A stretch of DNA of 56,775 nt from Pseudomonadota bacterium (GTDB taxonomy: Bacteria > Pseudomonadota > Alphaproteobacteria > Rhodobacterales > Rhodobacteraceae). The notes beneath the pieces were generated by a model that saw only the letters and a program-made list of their open reading frames with translations, was not told where the DNA came from and made no database searches. Positions within the stretch are counted from its first letter, which is position 1; the number at the start of each line of letters is the position of its first letter. Of this stretch, positions 33,022 to 41,612 are shown in pieces. The position numbers were made by a program, and so were the translations under genes. The stretch covers positions 1 to 56,775 of the forward strand of contig JAFEFU010000035.1 of the NCBI GenBank assembly GCA_018240425.1. Reading direction: 5' to 3'.

Positions 33022-35091
33022 TTGCGCGATCCGAGGTATGATGTTCTGTTCCAGCCGATGGCGATCGGCCCGGTGGTGGCGAAGAACCGGTTCTATCAGG
33101 TTCCGCACTGCAACGGCGGCGGCTACCGCGACCCTTCGGCGGCGGCCGAGATGCGGGGGGTGAAGGCCGAGGGCGGCTGGGGGGTGATCTTCACCGAACA
33201 GACCGAGATGCACCATACGTCGGAGATCACGCCCTTCATCGAGCTGCGGCTGTGGGAGGACCAGGACATTCCGGCGCTGCGCCGGATGGCCGCGCGGATG
33301 AAGAGCCACGGGGCGCTGGCGGGGATTCAGCTGGCCTACTCGGGCATCAACGGGCCGAATTTCTATACCAAGGAGGTGCCGCTGGCGCCGTCCGCCGGGC
33401 CGATCCGCACCTTCACCAACGATCCGGTGCAGGCGCGGGCGTTGGACAAAACCGATATCAGGAACCTGCGCCGCTGGTTCGTCAACGCGGCGAAACGGTC
33501 GAAGGCGGCGGGGTTCGACCTGATCTGCCTTTACGGTGCCCACGGCTTCGGCATCTTCCAGCATTTCCTGAGCCGCGCCACCAACCAGCGCACCGACGAA
33601 TATGGCGGCAGTCTGGAGAACCGTTCGCGCTTCGCCCGTGAGGTGATCGCCGACATGCGCGAGGCGGTGGGCGACACGATGGGCCTGACGCTCCGCGTCT
33701 CGCTGGACGAGACCATCGGCGACATGGGCTTTTCCAACGCCGAGGTGCGCGATTTCATCGAGATGAACCGCGACCTGCCCGACCTGTGGGATCTGGCCCA
33801 AGGCAGCTGGGAAGAATGTTCCGGCCCCTCGCGCTTCAAGGAGGAGGCGGCGCAGGAGGCGCTGGTCCGGGGCATCCGCGAACTGACCGGCAAGCCGGTG
33901 GTCGGCGTCGGCCGCTTTACCAGCCCCGACGTGATGGTGCGGATGATCCGGTCCGGCACGCTTGACTTCATCGGCTGCGCCCGGCCCTCGATCGCCGATC
34001 CGTTCCTGCCGAAAAAGATCGAGGAAGGCCGGATCGAGGACATCCGCGAATGTATCGGCTGCAACATCTGCATCACCGGCGACATGACCCAGTCGATCAG
34101 CCGCTGCACCCAGAACCCGACCTTCATGGAGGAATGGCGCAAGGGCTGGCACCCGGAACGGATGAACCCCAAGGGTGACAGCCGCAACGTGCTGGTCGTG
34201 GGCTCGGGTCCGGCCGGGCTCGAGGCGGCGCGCGCGCTTTCGCTGCGCGGCTATGACGTGGCGGTGGCCGAGGCGCGCGGCACCATCGGCGGACGGGTGG
34301 CGCGCGAACGGCTGTTGCCGGGCCTGTCGGCCTGGGGGCGGGTGGTGGACTATCGCCAGTATCAGCTGGGTCAGCGGCCGAACGTCGAGACCTATGTCGA
34401 CAGCGGGCTGTCGGCCGATGAGGTGCTGTCTTTCGGTTTCGAGAATGTCTGCGTCGCCACCGGATCACGCTGGCGGGCCGATGGGGTGGCGCGCCAGCAT
34501 GTCGTGCCGGTGCCCGTCCAGGGCGCGCTGCCGGTCTTTACCCCCGACGACATCATGGAGGGCCGGCTGCCTGCCGGTCAGGTCGTGGTCTATGATGACG
34601 ATCACTATTACATGGGCGGCGTGCTGGCCGAGCTTCTGGCGCAGAAGGGCTGCGCGGTCACGCTGATCACGACCTCGGCCTATGTGTCGGACTGGACGCT
34701 GAACACGCTGGAACAGGGCGCGATCCATCGCCGGCTGGTGGCGGCGGGGGTGAAGATCGTGCTGAACACCGGGCTGGCCTCGATCCGCGCGGGCGGGATC
34801 GAGACCAATTGTTCCTATACCGGCGCGCGCGGGCACATCGGCTGCGATGCGCTGGTCATGGTTGCCTCGCGCCGGTCGGACACGGCCCTTTACGAGGCGC
34901 TGGTGGCGCGGCAGGATGAATGGGCCGATGCGGGTATCCGCAGCGTCAGGATCATCGGCGATGCCTGTGCGCCCGGCCCGATTGCCTGGGCGACCTATGC
35001 GGGCCATCGCTATGCGCGCGAACTGGACACGCCCGATATCGGCGATGCGCTGCCTTTCCGGCGCGAAGTCACCGCTTTGGCGGACAGCTGA
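33022..35091 (+). CDS. Trimethylamine/histamine-dehydrogenase-like iron-sulfur flavoprotein
   Basis: This 689-residue protein follows trimethylamine dehydrogenase closely. The N-terminal Old-Yellow-Enzyme barrel starts RDPRYDVLFQPMAIGP and keeps QVPHC with Cys30, the residue that carries 6-S-cysteinyl-FMN. Active-site Tyr and His lie near 171 and 174 (YGAHGF). A 4Fe-4S motif C-x2-C-x2-C-x11-C starts at residue 344. An ADP/FAD-type Rossmann region (VVGSGPAGLEAARAL) follows. The family oxidatively removes an amine group, giving an aldehyde, and reduces ETF; the exact amine is not clear. The start is TTG at 33022, five bases after AGGAGG; the GTG at 32992 would enclose that site. Confidence 0.88.
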   Translation: MRDPRYDVLFQPMAIGPVVAKNRFYQVPHCNGGGYRDPSAAAEMRGVKAEGGWGVIFTEQTEMHHTSEITPFIELRLWEDQDIPALRRMAARMKSHGALAGIQLAYSGINGPNFYTKEVPLAPSAGPIRTFTNDPVQARALDKTDIRNLRRWFVNAAKRSKAAGFDLICLYGAHGFGIFQHFLSRATNQRTDEYGGSLENRSRFAREVIADMREAVGDTMGLTLRVSLDETIGDMGFSNAEVRDFIEMNRDLPDLWDLAQGSWEECSGPSRFKEEAAQEALVRGIRELTGKPVVGVGRFTSPDVMVRMIRSGTLDFIGCARPSIADPFLPKKIEEGRIEDIRECIGCNICITGDMTQSISRCTQNPTFMEEWRKGWHPERMNPKGDSRNVLVVGSGPAGLEAARALSLRGYDVAVAEARGTIGGRVARERLLPGLSAWGRVVDYRQYQLGQRPNVETYVDSGLSADEVLSFGFENVCVATGSRWRADGVARQHVVPVPVQGALPVFTPDDIMEGRLPAGQVVVYDDDHYYMGGVLAELLAQKGCAVTLITTSAYVSDWTLNTLEQGAIHRRLVAAGVKIVLNTGLASIRAGGIETNCSYTGARGHIGCDALVMVASRRSDTALYEALVARQDEWADAGIRSVRIIGDACAPGPIAWATYAGHRYARELDTPDIGDALPFRREVTALADS

Positions 35092-35102
35092 GGGGAACCA
35101 GC

Positions 35103-35309
35103 ATGAGCGATGCAGTCTACAAGACCGTCCACATCATCGGCAGTTCGCCGAAAGGCGTCGAGGACGCGATCGAGGGCGCCGTGGCGCGGGCGTCGAAGAC
35201 GCTGGACCACCTGAACTGGTTCGAGGTCAAGGAAATCCGCGGCCATATCGAGAATGGCAAGGTGGCGCACTATCAGGTGGGGTTGGAAATCGGCTTCCGG
35301 CTGAACTGA
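35103..35309 (+). CDS. Dodecin (flavin-binding)
   Basis: This 68-residue protein has the dodecin pattern: YKTVHIIGSSPKGVEDAIEGAVARAS, LNWFEVKEIRGHIENGKVAHYQVGLEIGF. Trp36-like aromatic residue (NWFEV) stacks the isoalloxazine ring in known dodecins. Dodecamers store or buffer flavin in the cytoplasm. It lies 12 bases after the TMADH-like gene in the middle of a block with three flavoenzymes, so a flavin-reservoir role for the pathway is a reasonable inference. Confidence 0.92.
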   Translation: MSDAVYKTVHIIGSSPKGVEDAIEGAVARASKTLDHLNWFEVKEIRGHIENGKVAHYQVGLEIGFRLN

Positions 35310-35354
35310 CCGGCGCGGCGGACGGGCAGGTCATTTGCCGCAGGGCGAGGAAGC

Positions 35355-37031
35355 ATGACGCAGGTCGACATCCTGATCCGCGGGGCGCGGTCCGCCATCG
35401 GGACCGGGGGGCCGGTCGCCGCTCTGGTGCGCGGCGGCCGCATCGTCGCCTGCGGACCCGAGGCCGAGGTCGCGCCGCTGGCTGGCAACGATGCGCGGGT
35501 GATCGAGGCGAAGGGCGCGACGCTGCTGGCGGGGTTCGTCGAAAGCCACGCGCATGTCTTTACCGGCGGCGCGGTGCTGGACCAGCTGAACCTGTCGGCG
35601 GTGACGGGCGAGGGGGCGCTGGCCGCGGCGGTCGGCGCCTTTGCGGCGGCGCGCCCGGCGCCGGGTCTCCTGTGTGCCTATGGGGTCAACTACACCATCC
35701 TGGGCGAGGACAGGCGGCCGACGCGGCATGACCTGGACCGGATTCTGCCCGACCGGCCCTTCTACATGGCGGCGACCGACTATCATTGCGCCTGGGCCAA
35801 CACGGCAGCCCTGCGGCTGGCCGGGGTGCTGGCGGGCGCCGAGGCCGGGCCGGGGGCCGAGGTGGTCATGGGGCCGGACGGCCAGGCGACGGGCGAGCTG
35901 CGCGAGTTCGGGGCGATGGCGCTGGTCAAGCGGCTGGCGCCGTCGGGCGGGCGCGAGGAGCTGGGCCTGTCGGGCAAGGAACCCGGCGCGGTGACGGAGG
36001 CCGAGCGCGCCGCCGACCGCGCCCTGATCCGCCGGGCGCTGGACCATTGCGCGGCGCACGGGATCACCACGGTGGTGAACATGGACGGCAACCTCTATCA
36101 GGCGGGCCTGCTGGAGGAGATGGACCGCGCCGGCGACCTGCCGATCCGGGTCAGCCTGCCGATGACCCTGACCGAGGCGCAGGGCGAGGACCACCGGCGC
36201 GCATTGCTGGAGCGCGCGATGACGCCCCCGACCGGACGGCTGAGCTTTGGCCGGGTGAAGATGTTCATGGACGGGGTGTTCGACACCTGGACGGCGCATC
36301 TGGTGGGCGATTATCCCGACCGGCCGGGCTTTTCCGGCGAGCCGCTGTTTTCCGAGGAATGTTTCCGCGCAGTCTGCGTCGAGGCCGACCGGCGCGGGTT
36401 GCAGATCGCTGTCCATGCGGTGGGCGACGGCGCGGTCAGGCGGGTGCTTGATGGCTATGCCGCCGCGCGCGCCGCGAACGGGCGGCGCGACGCCCGCCAC
36501 CGGATCGAGCATATCGACACGATCCACCCGGACGACCTGCCGCGGCTGGCCGACCTGGGCGTCGTCGCCTCGATGCAGCCGGTCCATCCGCCGGGCAGCG
36601 CCGGCCTGCCGCTGGAACCGACGATCAGCCTGATGGGCCGCGCCCGCTGGCCCCATGCGTTCGCTTGGGCCGCGATCCGCGACCGGGGCGTGCCCGTCGC
36701 CTTTGGCACCGACTGGCCGGTGTCGCCGCTCGATCCCCTGCACGCGATCGGCTGCGCGATGACCCGGCAGCCCTGGGCTGCGGACATGCCCGACCAGCGT
36801 CTGAGCCTTGCCGAATGCCTGGCCGCCTACAGCGCGGCGGGGGCCCATGCGGCCTTCGGCGACGGGCAATATGGCCGGCTGTCGCCCGGACTCGCCGCCG
36901 ATCTGGTCCTGGTCGAAGGCCCGATCGGGCAGATGGACGAGGCGCGGCCCCTGGCACGCGTGGTGCTGACCCTGGCGGCGGGGCGGGTCGTTCATGCCGC
37001 GGATGGATGGGGGACGGATGAATACGCTTGA
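35355..37031 (+). CDS. Amidohydrolase family 3 protein (YtcJ-like)
   Basis: This 558-residue metal-dependent hydrolase has ESHAHVF (HxH metal site) near residue 70, HAVGDGAVRRVLDG and RIEHIDTI for the further metal histidines, and FGTDWPVSPLDPL with the catalytic aspartate. It fits amidohydrolase family 3, which acts on cyclic or linear amides and formyl/carbamoyl compounds. It is 45 bases downstream of dodecin and overlaps the ArgE-like gene by 14 bases, so the two hydrolases are translationally coupled and may work in series. Confidence 0.88.
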   Translation: MTQVDILIRGARSAIGTGGPVAALVRGGRIVACGPEAEVAPLAGNDARVIEAKGATLLAGFVESHAHVFTGGAVLDQLNLSAVTGEGALAAAVGAFAAARPAPGLLCAYGVNYTILGEDRRPTRHDLDRILPDRPFYMAATDYHCAWANTAALRLAGVLAGAEAGPGAEVVMGPDGQATGELREFGAMALVKRLAPSGGREELGLSGKEPGAVTEAERAADRALIRRALDHCAAHGITTVVNMDGNLYQAGLLEEMDRAGDLPIRVSLPMTLTEAQGEDHRRALLERAMTPPTGRLSFGRVKMFMDGVFDTWTAHLVGDYPDRPGFSGEPLFSEECFRAVCVEADRRGLQIAVHAVGDGAVRRVLDGYAAARAANGRRDARHRIEHIDTIHPDDLPRLADLGVVASMQPVHPPGSAGLPLEPTISLMGRARWPHAFAWAAIRDRGVPVAFGTDWPVSPLDPLHAIGCAMTRQPWAADMPDQRLSLAECLAAYSAAGAHAAFGDGQYGRLSPGLAADLVLVEGPIGQMDEARPLARVVLTLAAGRVVHAADGWGTDEYA

Positions 37032-38169
37032 GCTTCTGGAACGGCTGGTCGCCTTCCCCTCGGTCAGTGCCGACGGCAACCTGCCGATCATCGGCTTCAT
37101 CGAGACCTTCCTGCGCGAGCGCGGCGCGACGGTCGAGCGGGTGACGGACGCGGGCGGGCGGAAGGCGGGCCTGCTCGCGCGGATCGGCCCGGCGGGGGAT
37201 GGCGGCGTGCTTCTGTCGGGCCATACCGATGTCGTCCCGGTCACCGGGCAGGATTGGAGCCGCGAACCCTTCCGCCTGACCCGCGACGGCGCGCGCGTCT
37301 ACGGGCGCGGCACCACCGACATGAAGGGCTTTGTCGCCGCGGCCTTGGCGGCGGCGGGGCAGGCGGCTGGGCAGGCGGCTGGGCAGGGGCTGATGCGGCC
37401 GCTTCTCTTGTCGCTGTCATGGGACGAGGAACTGGGCTGCCTCGGCATCCGCCAGATGATCGACCGGGTGATCCCGGTCCTCGGCCGGCCCGAGTATGGC
37501 ATCGTCGGCGAGCCGACGCTGATGCGCGTCGCGAACGGCCACAAGGGCAAGGGCGCCTACCTTGCCACATGCCGGGGCACGGCCGGCCATTCGGCGATGG
37601 CGCCGCGGTTCTGCAACGCGCTGCATCTGGCGGCGGACTTCGTGGGCGTCCTCAGGGCCGAACAGACGCGGCTGATGGCCGAAGGGGCACGGGACGCGGC
37701 CTATGATGTCACCTGTTCGACGGTGCACGCGGGCAGGATGGCGGGCGGGGTCGCGCTGAACATCGTTCCTGACAGCGCGACGGTCGCGTTCGAGATCCGC
37801 CATCTGGCCGAAGAGCCGGTCGCAGGGATTCTGGACAACATCCGCGCCGGGGCCGCCCGCGCAGTCGCGGCGGCGGGCCATCCCGCCGCAGCGATCGAGA
37901 TCGTCGAGACCAACCTGTACCCCGGCCTCGACACGCCCGCCGGCGCCGAAGTGGTGGGCCGGGTGGCGGCCCTGGCCGGCGACACCGACAGGATCAAGGT
38001 CGCCTATGGCACCGAAGCCGGCTTTTTCGCGGCGAAGGGCATCCCCACGGTGGTCTGCGGGCCGGGGTCGATGGACCAGGGCCACCAGCCCGACGAGTTC
38101 ATCGACCTGTCGCAACTGGCCGCCTGCGACGCGATGCTGGACAGGCTGGTGCGGGGGCTTTGCCGGTAG
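37018..38169 (+). CDS. ArgE/M20-family deacylase
   Basis: This 383-residue zinc peptidase-like protein contains SGHTDVVPV, GRGTTDMKGF, SWDEELGCLGIR and a late DQGHQPDEF, which carry the two-metal ligands and catalytic Glu of the M20 family. It most resembles acetylornithine deacetylase (ArgE). In this catabolic setting it more likely removes a formyl, formimino or acyl group from an amino acid in the degraded compound. The true arginine-pathway argE may be elsewhere. The ATG at 37018 lies inside the end of the preceding gene. A short tandem repeat encodes GQAAGQAAGQG near residue 115. Confidence 0.85.
   Translation: MNTLELLERLVAFPSVSADGNLPIIGFIETFLRERGATVERVTDAGGRKAGLLARIGPAGDGGVLLSGHTDVVPVTGQDWSREPFRLTRDGARVYGRGTTDMKGFVAAALAAAGQAAGQAAGQGLMRPLLLSLSWDEELGCLGIRQMIDRVIPVLGRPEYGIVGEPTLMRVANGHKGKGAYLATCRGTAGHSAMAPRFCNALHLAADFVGVLRAEQTRLMAEGARDAAYDVTCSTVHAGRMAGGVALNIVPDSATVAFEIRHLAEEPVAGILDNIRAGAARAVAAAGHPAAAIEIVETNLYPGLDTPAGAEVVGRVAALAGDTDRIKVAYGTEAGFFAAKGIPTVVCGPGSMDQGHQPDEFIDLSQLAACDAMLDRLVRGLCR
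37357..37386 (+). repeat. In-frame 12-bp tandem repeat
   Basis: GGGCAGGCGGCT occurs twice in tandem (37357-37380), followed by a partial third unit. It keeps the reading frame of the ArgE-like gene and adds GQAA units in a surface-like helix; copy number may vary between strains. Confidence 0.7.
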
Positions 38170-38178
38170 GGCCGGGCC

Positions 38179-39003
38179 TCAGACATGACGCTCGATGACC
38201 GGGGCCAGGGCGCCGGCGATTTCGGCGTGGATGCAAGGCCCCGGCAACTGGACGGCGGCCGGGGCATCCAGTTCGGGGTAGGACATGCCCAGCGTTCCCG
38301 CCGCCCGCGCGTCGGCACTGGGCTCGACGCGCACGAAGTCGGTGGCAAGGGGGCGGATCGCCTCGACCATGCCGGAATCGAGGAGCAGGGGCTCGGTTCC
38401 CAGACGGTCGCGGGTCACGCCGCTGACGTGATGGTCGCCGACCCACAAAAGCACGCTGCGCCCGGTGATCCGGTGCAGGAGGGTCCGCATCCGCTCTACC
38501 CAGGCCGACTTGAGTTCGGCCTCGATCAGCGCGTATTTCGCCGGCGAGCGCGCCTGAAGCGACAAGAGCATGTGGCGCGTGAAATGGAACTCGGTGAAGT
38601 CCACCTCGCGGAAGAGGGCCTTCATCTGGTGCGAGGCGCGCAGGAAGCGGTCGTTGCGGCGCGGATGGACGGCATAGAACCGGTTCGACATGTTGTGCGC
38701 GCCCAGAAGCTGGACCACCGTGACCCGGGCCCGATTGCAGGCGTCGATGATCGCCGGTTCGTTCAGGAAGACATCCGCCCCGGCGTTCATGTAGCCGAAA
38801 TTGACCATCGGCAGGCCGATCCGCCGCTCGATCAGCGCCGGGTAGGGGGCCGGGACGAACTTGCCGTAGGTCTCCGATCCGCCGAGAAAGGCGCAGAAGC
38901 GGCCCTCGATCCGGCGCCGCGGACCACGGAACAGGAGTTTCGACTGACCATAACGGCATGGAAAATAGTCCAGCGCCCCGGCGCCGGGAGATTCGTAAGC
39001 CAT
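38179..39003 (-). CDS. DUF6473-family protein
   Basis: This 274-residue protein (MAYESPGAGALDYFPCRYGQ) matches the Rhodobacterales-typical DUF6473 family. It has FLGGSETYGKF near residue 38, NFGYMNAGADVFL, LLGAHNMSNRFY and WVGDHHVSG, a spacing that faintly recalls SGNH-type esterases or sulfotransferase-adjacent glycan enzymes. That comparison is weak. ATG at 39003 is preferred to GTG at 39012. It faces the catabolic block convergently and is divergent from hbd. Confidence 0.75.
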   Translation of the reverse strand: MAYESPGAGALDYFPCRYGQSKLLFRGPRRRIEGRFCAFLGGSETYGKFVPAPYPALIERRIGLPMVNFGYMNAGADVFLNEPAIIDACNRARVTVVQLLGAHNMSNRFYAVHPRRNDRFLRASHQMKALFREVDFTEFHFTRHMLLSLQARSPAKYALIEAELKSAWVERMRTLLHRITGRSVLLWVGDHHVSGVTRDRLGTEPLLLDSGMVEAIRPLATDFVRVEPSADARAAGTLGMSYPELDAPAAVQLPGPCIHAEIAGALAPVIERHV

Positions 39004-39157
39004 GATTCCCACCTTCGATTTAGACTCACCCGCGCCGAGGGTGCGCCCCAGTCATTTCCAAATGCCTAAGCGGCGCGGGCCAGACGGCGCTTGCCGCTTG
39101 CAGAGGCGGGAAAGGGGCGCATAAGGTCACGCGCGAAGGATCAGGAAAGGACGGGCC

Positions 39158-40033
39158 ATGAATATCCAGTCGGTCGGGATCGTCGGCGCCGGGCAGATGG
39201 GCAACGGCATCGCCCATGTCTTTGCGCAGGCAGGCTTCGACGTGCTGATGACCGACATCTCGCAAGAGGCGCTGGACAAGGCGGTGGCGCTGATCGGCAA
39301 GAACCTTGACCGGCAACTGTCCAAGGGCCGGATTTCGGCGGCCGACCGCGACGCTGCGATGGGGCGCATCCGCACCACGCTGCGGCTGGCGGACCTGGGC
39401 CGGACCGACCTGGTGATCGAGGCCGCGACCGAGCGCGAGACGGTCAAGCAGGCGATCTTCGAGGATCTGCTGCCCCACCTCAAGCCCGAGACGATCCTGA
39501 CATCGAACACCTCGTCGATCTCGATCACCCGGCTGGCCTCGCGCACCGACCGGCCGGAAAAGTTCATGGGCTTCCACTTCATGAACCCGGTGCCGGTGAT
39601 GGAACTGGTCGAACTGATCCGCGGCATCGCCACCGACGACGCGACCTATCAGACCCTTCTGGCCGTGGTCGAGCGGCTGGGCAAGAAGGCCGCCAGCGCC
39701 GAGGATTTTCCCGCCTTCATCGTCAACCGCATCCTGATGCCGATGATCAACGAGGCGGTCTATACGCTCTACGAAGGGGTAGGGTCGGTCAAGTCGATCG
39801 ACGAAAGCCTGAAGCTTGGTGCGCACCACCCGATGGGGCCACTGGAACTCGCCGACTTCATCGGGCTGGACACCTGCCTGGCGATCATGAACGTCCTGCA
39901 CGAGGGGCTGGCCGACACCAAATACCGGCCCTGTCCGCTTCTGACCAAATATGTCGAGGCTGGCTGGCTGGGCCGCAAGACCCAGCGGGGGTTCTACGAC
40001 TATCGTGGCGAGGTGCCGATGCCGACGCGCTGA
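39158..40033 (+). CDS. hbd: 3-hydroxybutyryl-CoA dehydrogenase
   Basis: This 291-residue protein has the NAD-binding VGIVGAGQMGNGIAHVFAQAGF motif. The catalytic pair His/Glu lies in GFHFMNPVPVMELVELI, and the C-terminal NRILMPMINEAV and HPMGPLELADFIGLD segments are typical. It interconverts (S)-3-hydroxybutyryl-CoA and acetoacetyl-CoA in short-chain fatty acid and butyrate metabolism, linked to ETF-dependent acyl-CoA dehydrogenases. It is a single gene here. Confidence 0.95.
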   Translation: MNIQSVGIVGAGQMGNGIAHVFAQAGFDVLMTDISQEALDKAVALIGKNLDRQLSKGRISAADRDAAMGRIRTTLRLADLGRTDLVIEAATERETVKQAIFEDLLPHLKPETILTSNTSSISITRLASRTDRPEKFMGFHFMNPVPVMELVELIRGIATDDATYQTLLAVVERLGKKAASAEDFPAFIVNRILMPMINEAVYTLYEGVGSVKSIDESLKLGAHHPMGPLELADFIGLDTCLAIMNVLHEGLADTKYRPCPLLTKYVEAGWLGRKTQRGFYDYRGEVPMPTR

Positions 40034-40040
40034 GGCGGGA

Positions 40041-40859
40041 TCACACCCGTTGCAGCGTGGCGGCCATGAGCGCCAGCCCGGCCAGGACCAGCAGAACACC
40101 GAAGGGTCGCACCAGCCTTGGTCCCCAGGGCGCCAGCTTTTCGGCAGCGACATAGAGTGTCAGGCCGACGATCCACCAAAGGTTCATTGCCCCGCCCACG
40201 AACAGAAGCGCCATCAGCGCCCAGCAGCAGCCAAGGCAGGCCGCGCCGTGGCTCAGCCCCATGCGAAAGGCGGCGGCGGGCCCGGTGCGCCGGTGGCGGG
40301 TCAGGGTTTCCACCGGGCTGCGGCAGCGGGCAAGGCAGGCGGCCTTCAGCGGCGTCAACTGCCAGAGGCCGGCGCCGATCAGGACCAACGCCCCGAGGAT
40401 GGGGGTCGCCAGCGTCATATACATGGCCGAAACCTCGCCCGCACGGGCCAGCAGCGCCTGCGCCAGGGTCGCCAGCGCGCTGAAGCCGGCCCAGGTGGTG
40501 AGGTAGCCGGCCATGAACCCCAGGGACTGCCGCGCCCCGCCGCCGGGAAAGAGCGCACCATAGAGCAGGATCACCGGCGCGGCGGCAGGCAGCATCATCG
40601 CCACCATCATCAGCCACCACATGACGAAGATGATCGCCGCATAGCCGGGGGTCCAGATCGCCGGGCGGACCAGATCGGGGGTTTGCGCGACAAGTGCGCC
40701 CAATGGCCCCGTCGCTGCCGTCATGGCCAAGCCGCTCATCCCTGTGCCGCCGCCTGCCACAACGAATACCGCCGACAGCACGACCATCAGGCCAAGAGCC
40801 GCGCCGACGATCCGGCGTTCGCGACCGAGGAGCCGCTCGGCGGCGCTGCGCCCGTCCAT
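40041..40859 (-). CDS. DUF2182 membrane protein, possibly metal-binding
   Basis: This 272-residue inner-membrane protein has about seven hydrophobic helices. It contains a Met/Trp cluster MWWLMMVAMMLP and Cys/His-rich turns (CLARC; SHGAACLGCCWALM), as in DUF2182 (predicted metal-binding integral membrane family). Thioether and thiol residues in helices would suit a soft metal such as Cu(I). It is encoded six bases after the DUF1326 gene, its usual partner. The function is not established; the name reflects only composition and context. Confidence 0.85.
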   Translation of the reverse strand: MDGRSAAERLLGRERRIVGAALGLMVVLSAVFVVAGGGTGMSGLAMTAATGPLGALVAQTPDLVRPAIWTPGYAAIIFVMWWLMMVAMMLPAAAPVILLYGALFPGGGARQSLGFMAGYLTTWAGFSALATLAQALLARAGEVSAMYMTLATPILGALVLIGAGLWQLTPLKAACLARCRSPVETLTRHRRTGPAAAFRMGLSHGAACLGCCWALMALLFVGGAMNLWWIVGLTLYVAAEKLAPWGPRLVRPFGVLLVLAGLALMAATLQRV

Positions 40860-40865
40860 CGCCCG

Positions 40866-41507
40866 TCAGGCCGCGTGCTCGATCACGCCCTTGCCGTTCA
40901 TGTAGAGCCGCGCTAGGTGCGCGTGGGTGCCATTGTTGTTCGGCAGCGCGATGGCGCCCTTGGTCCGGGTGGTGCCGCTGGCCGCTTCGGCGACGCGGAA
41001 CTCGAACCCGTGCGGCAGGTTGATGCGGGCGCGGTGTTCGGCGCCGGTGACGGGATTGCGGATCGGCTCGGCCGCGGTTTCGAATACGTCCTGGACCCGG
41101 ACATGGCCGGTCCGTTTATCCAAGTCTATGGCGATGTCGATCGGCTTGTAGAGCGTTTCGAGGCGGTTGGGGGCCATCTTGCTGAAAACCCAGAAGGCGG
41201 TGGCCATGTCCTCGGTATCGCCGCCGGAAAGGATAGTCTCGACCGCCTTGCGCTGCGCCGGCGTGGCCGCGCTGTCGATCACCGTCTGAATGGTCCCGTT
41301 GCCCATGTGGATCGGTCCCGGCCATTTTGCGGTCAGGGCCGCCTTGACCCCGTCTAGCCGGACGTCGCCGTAGTGACCCTTGCGGATCAGGAAGCCCACC
41401 GCAGCCTCGCAGTTGCCCTTGGTGGGAAGCGAATTGAACTGGCACGGACAGCCATAGGCGCAGTTGCAGTTGGCAAGCTCCAGTGCGTCGATTTCCCAAG
41501 GCGTCAT
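40866..41507 (-). CDS. DUF1326 cysteine-rich protein
   Basis: This 213-residue soluble protein begins with ELANCNCAYGCPCQF, a cysteine cluster C14, C16, C20, C22 with a further Cys33. It then has an alpha/beta body ending LARLYMNGKGVIEHAA. This N-terminal CxCx3CxC cluster defines DUF1326 and looks like a metal-binding site. The protein has no signal peptide. It is the first gene of a pair with the DUF2182 membrane protein. Together they could form a metal carrier and membrane acceptor; that is an inference. Confidence 0.87.
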   Translation of the reverse strand: MTPWEIDALELANCNCAYGCPCQFNSLPTKGNCEAAVGFLIRKGHYGDVRLDGVKAALTAKWPGPIHMGNGTIQTVIDSAATPAQRKAVETILSGGDTEDMATAFWVFSKMAPNRLETLYKPIDIAIDLDKRTGHVRVQDVFETAAEPIRNPVTGAEHRARINLPHGFEFRVAEAASGTTRTKGAIALPNNNGTHAHLARLYMNGKGVIEHAA

Positions 41508-41612
41508 GATGCTCTCCCATACATCAGGATCGTTCGCGCGCGCGACAGTAACACAAAAGGGTCGAGTCCGCCATGAAGCCGGGCCGCTGCGGGCGCCGCC
41601 GGCCTTGCCGCG

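Noticed and set aside
35331..37244. 637-codon minus-strand open frame over the amidohydrolase
   Set aside because: Shadow of a gene with clear metal-binding motifs.
37357..37386. CRISPR-like repeat
   Set aside because: Only two and a half contiguous 12-bp units without spacers, inside a coding frame.
37018..38169. Arginine-biosynthetic argE
   Set aside because: Motifs fit ArgE, but the overlap with an amidohydrolase in a catabolic block makes a dedicated biosynthetic role less likely; no gene symbol was given.
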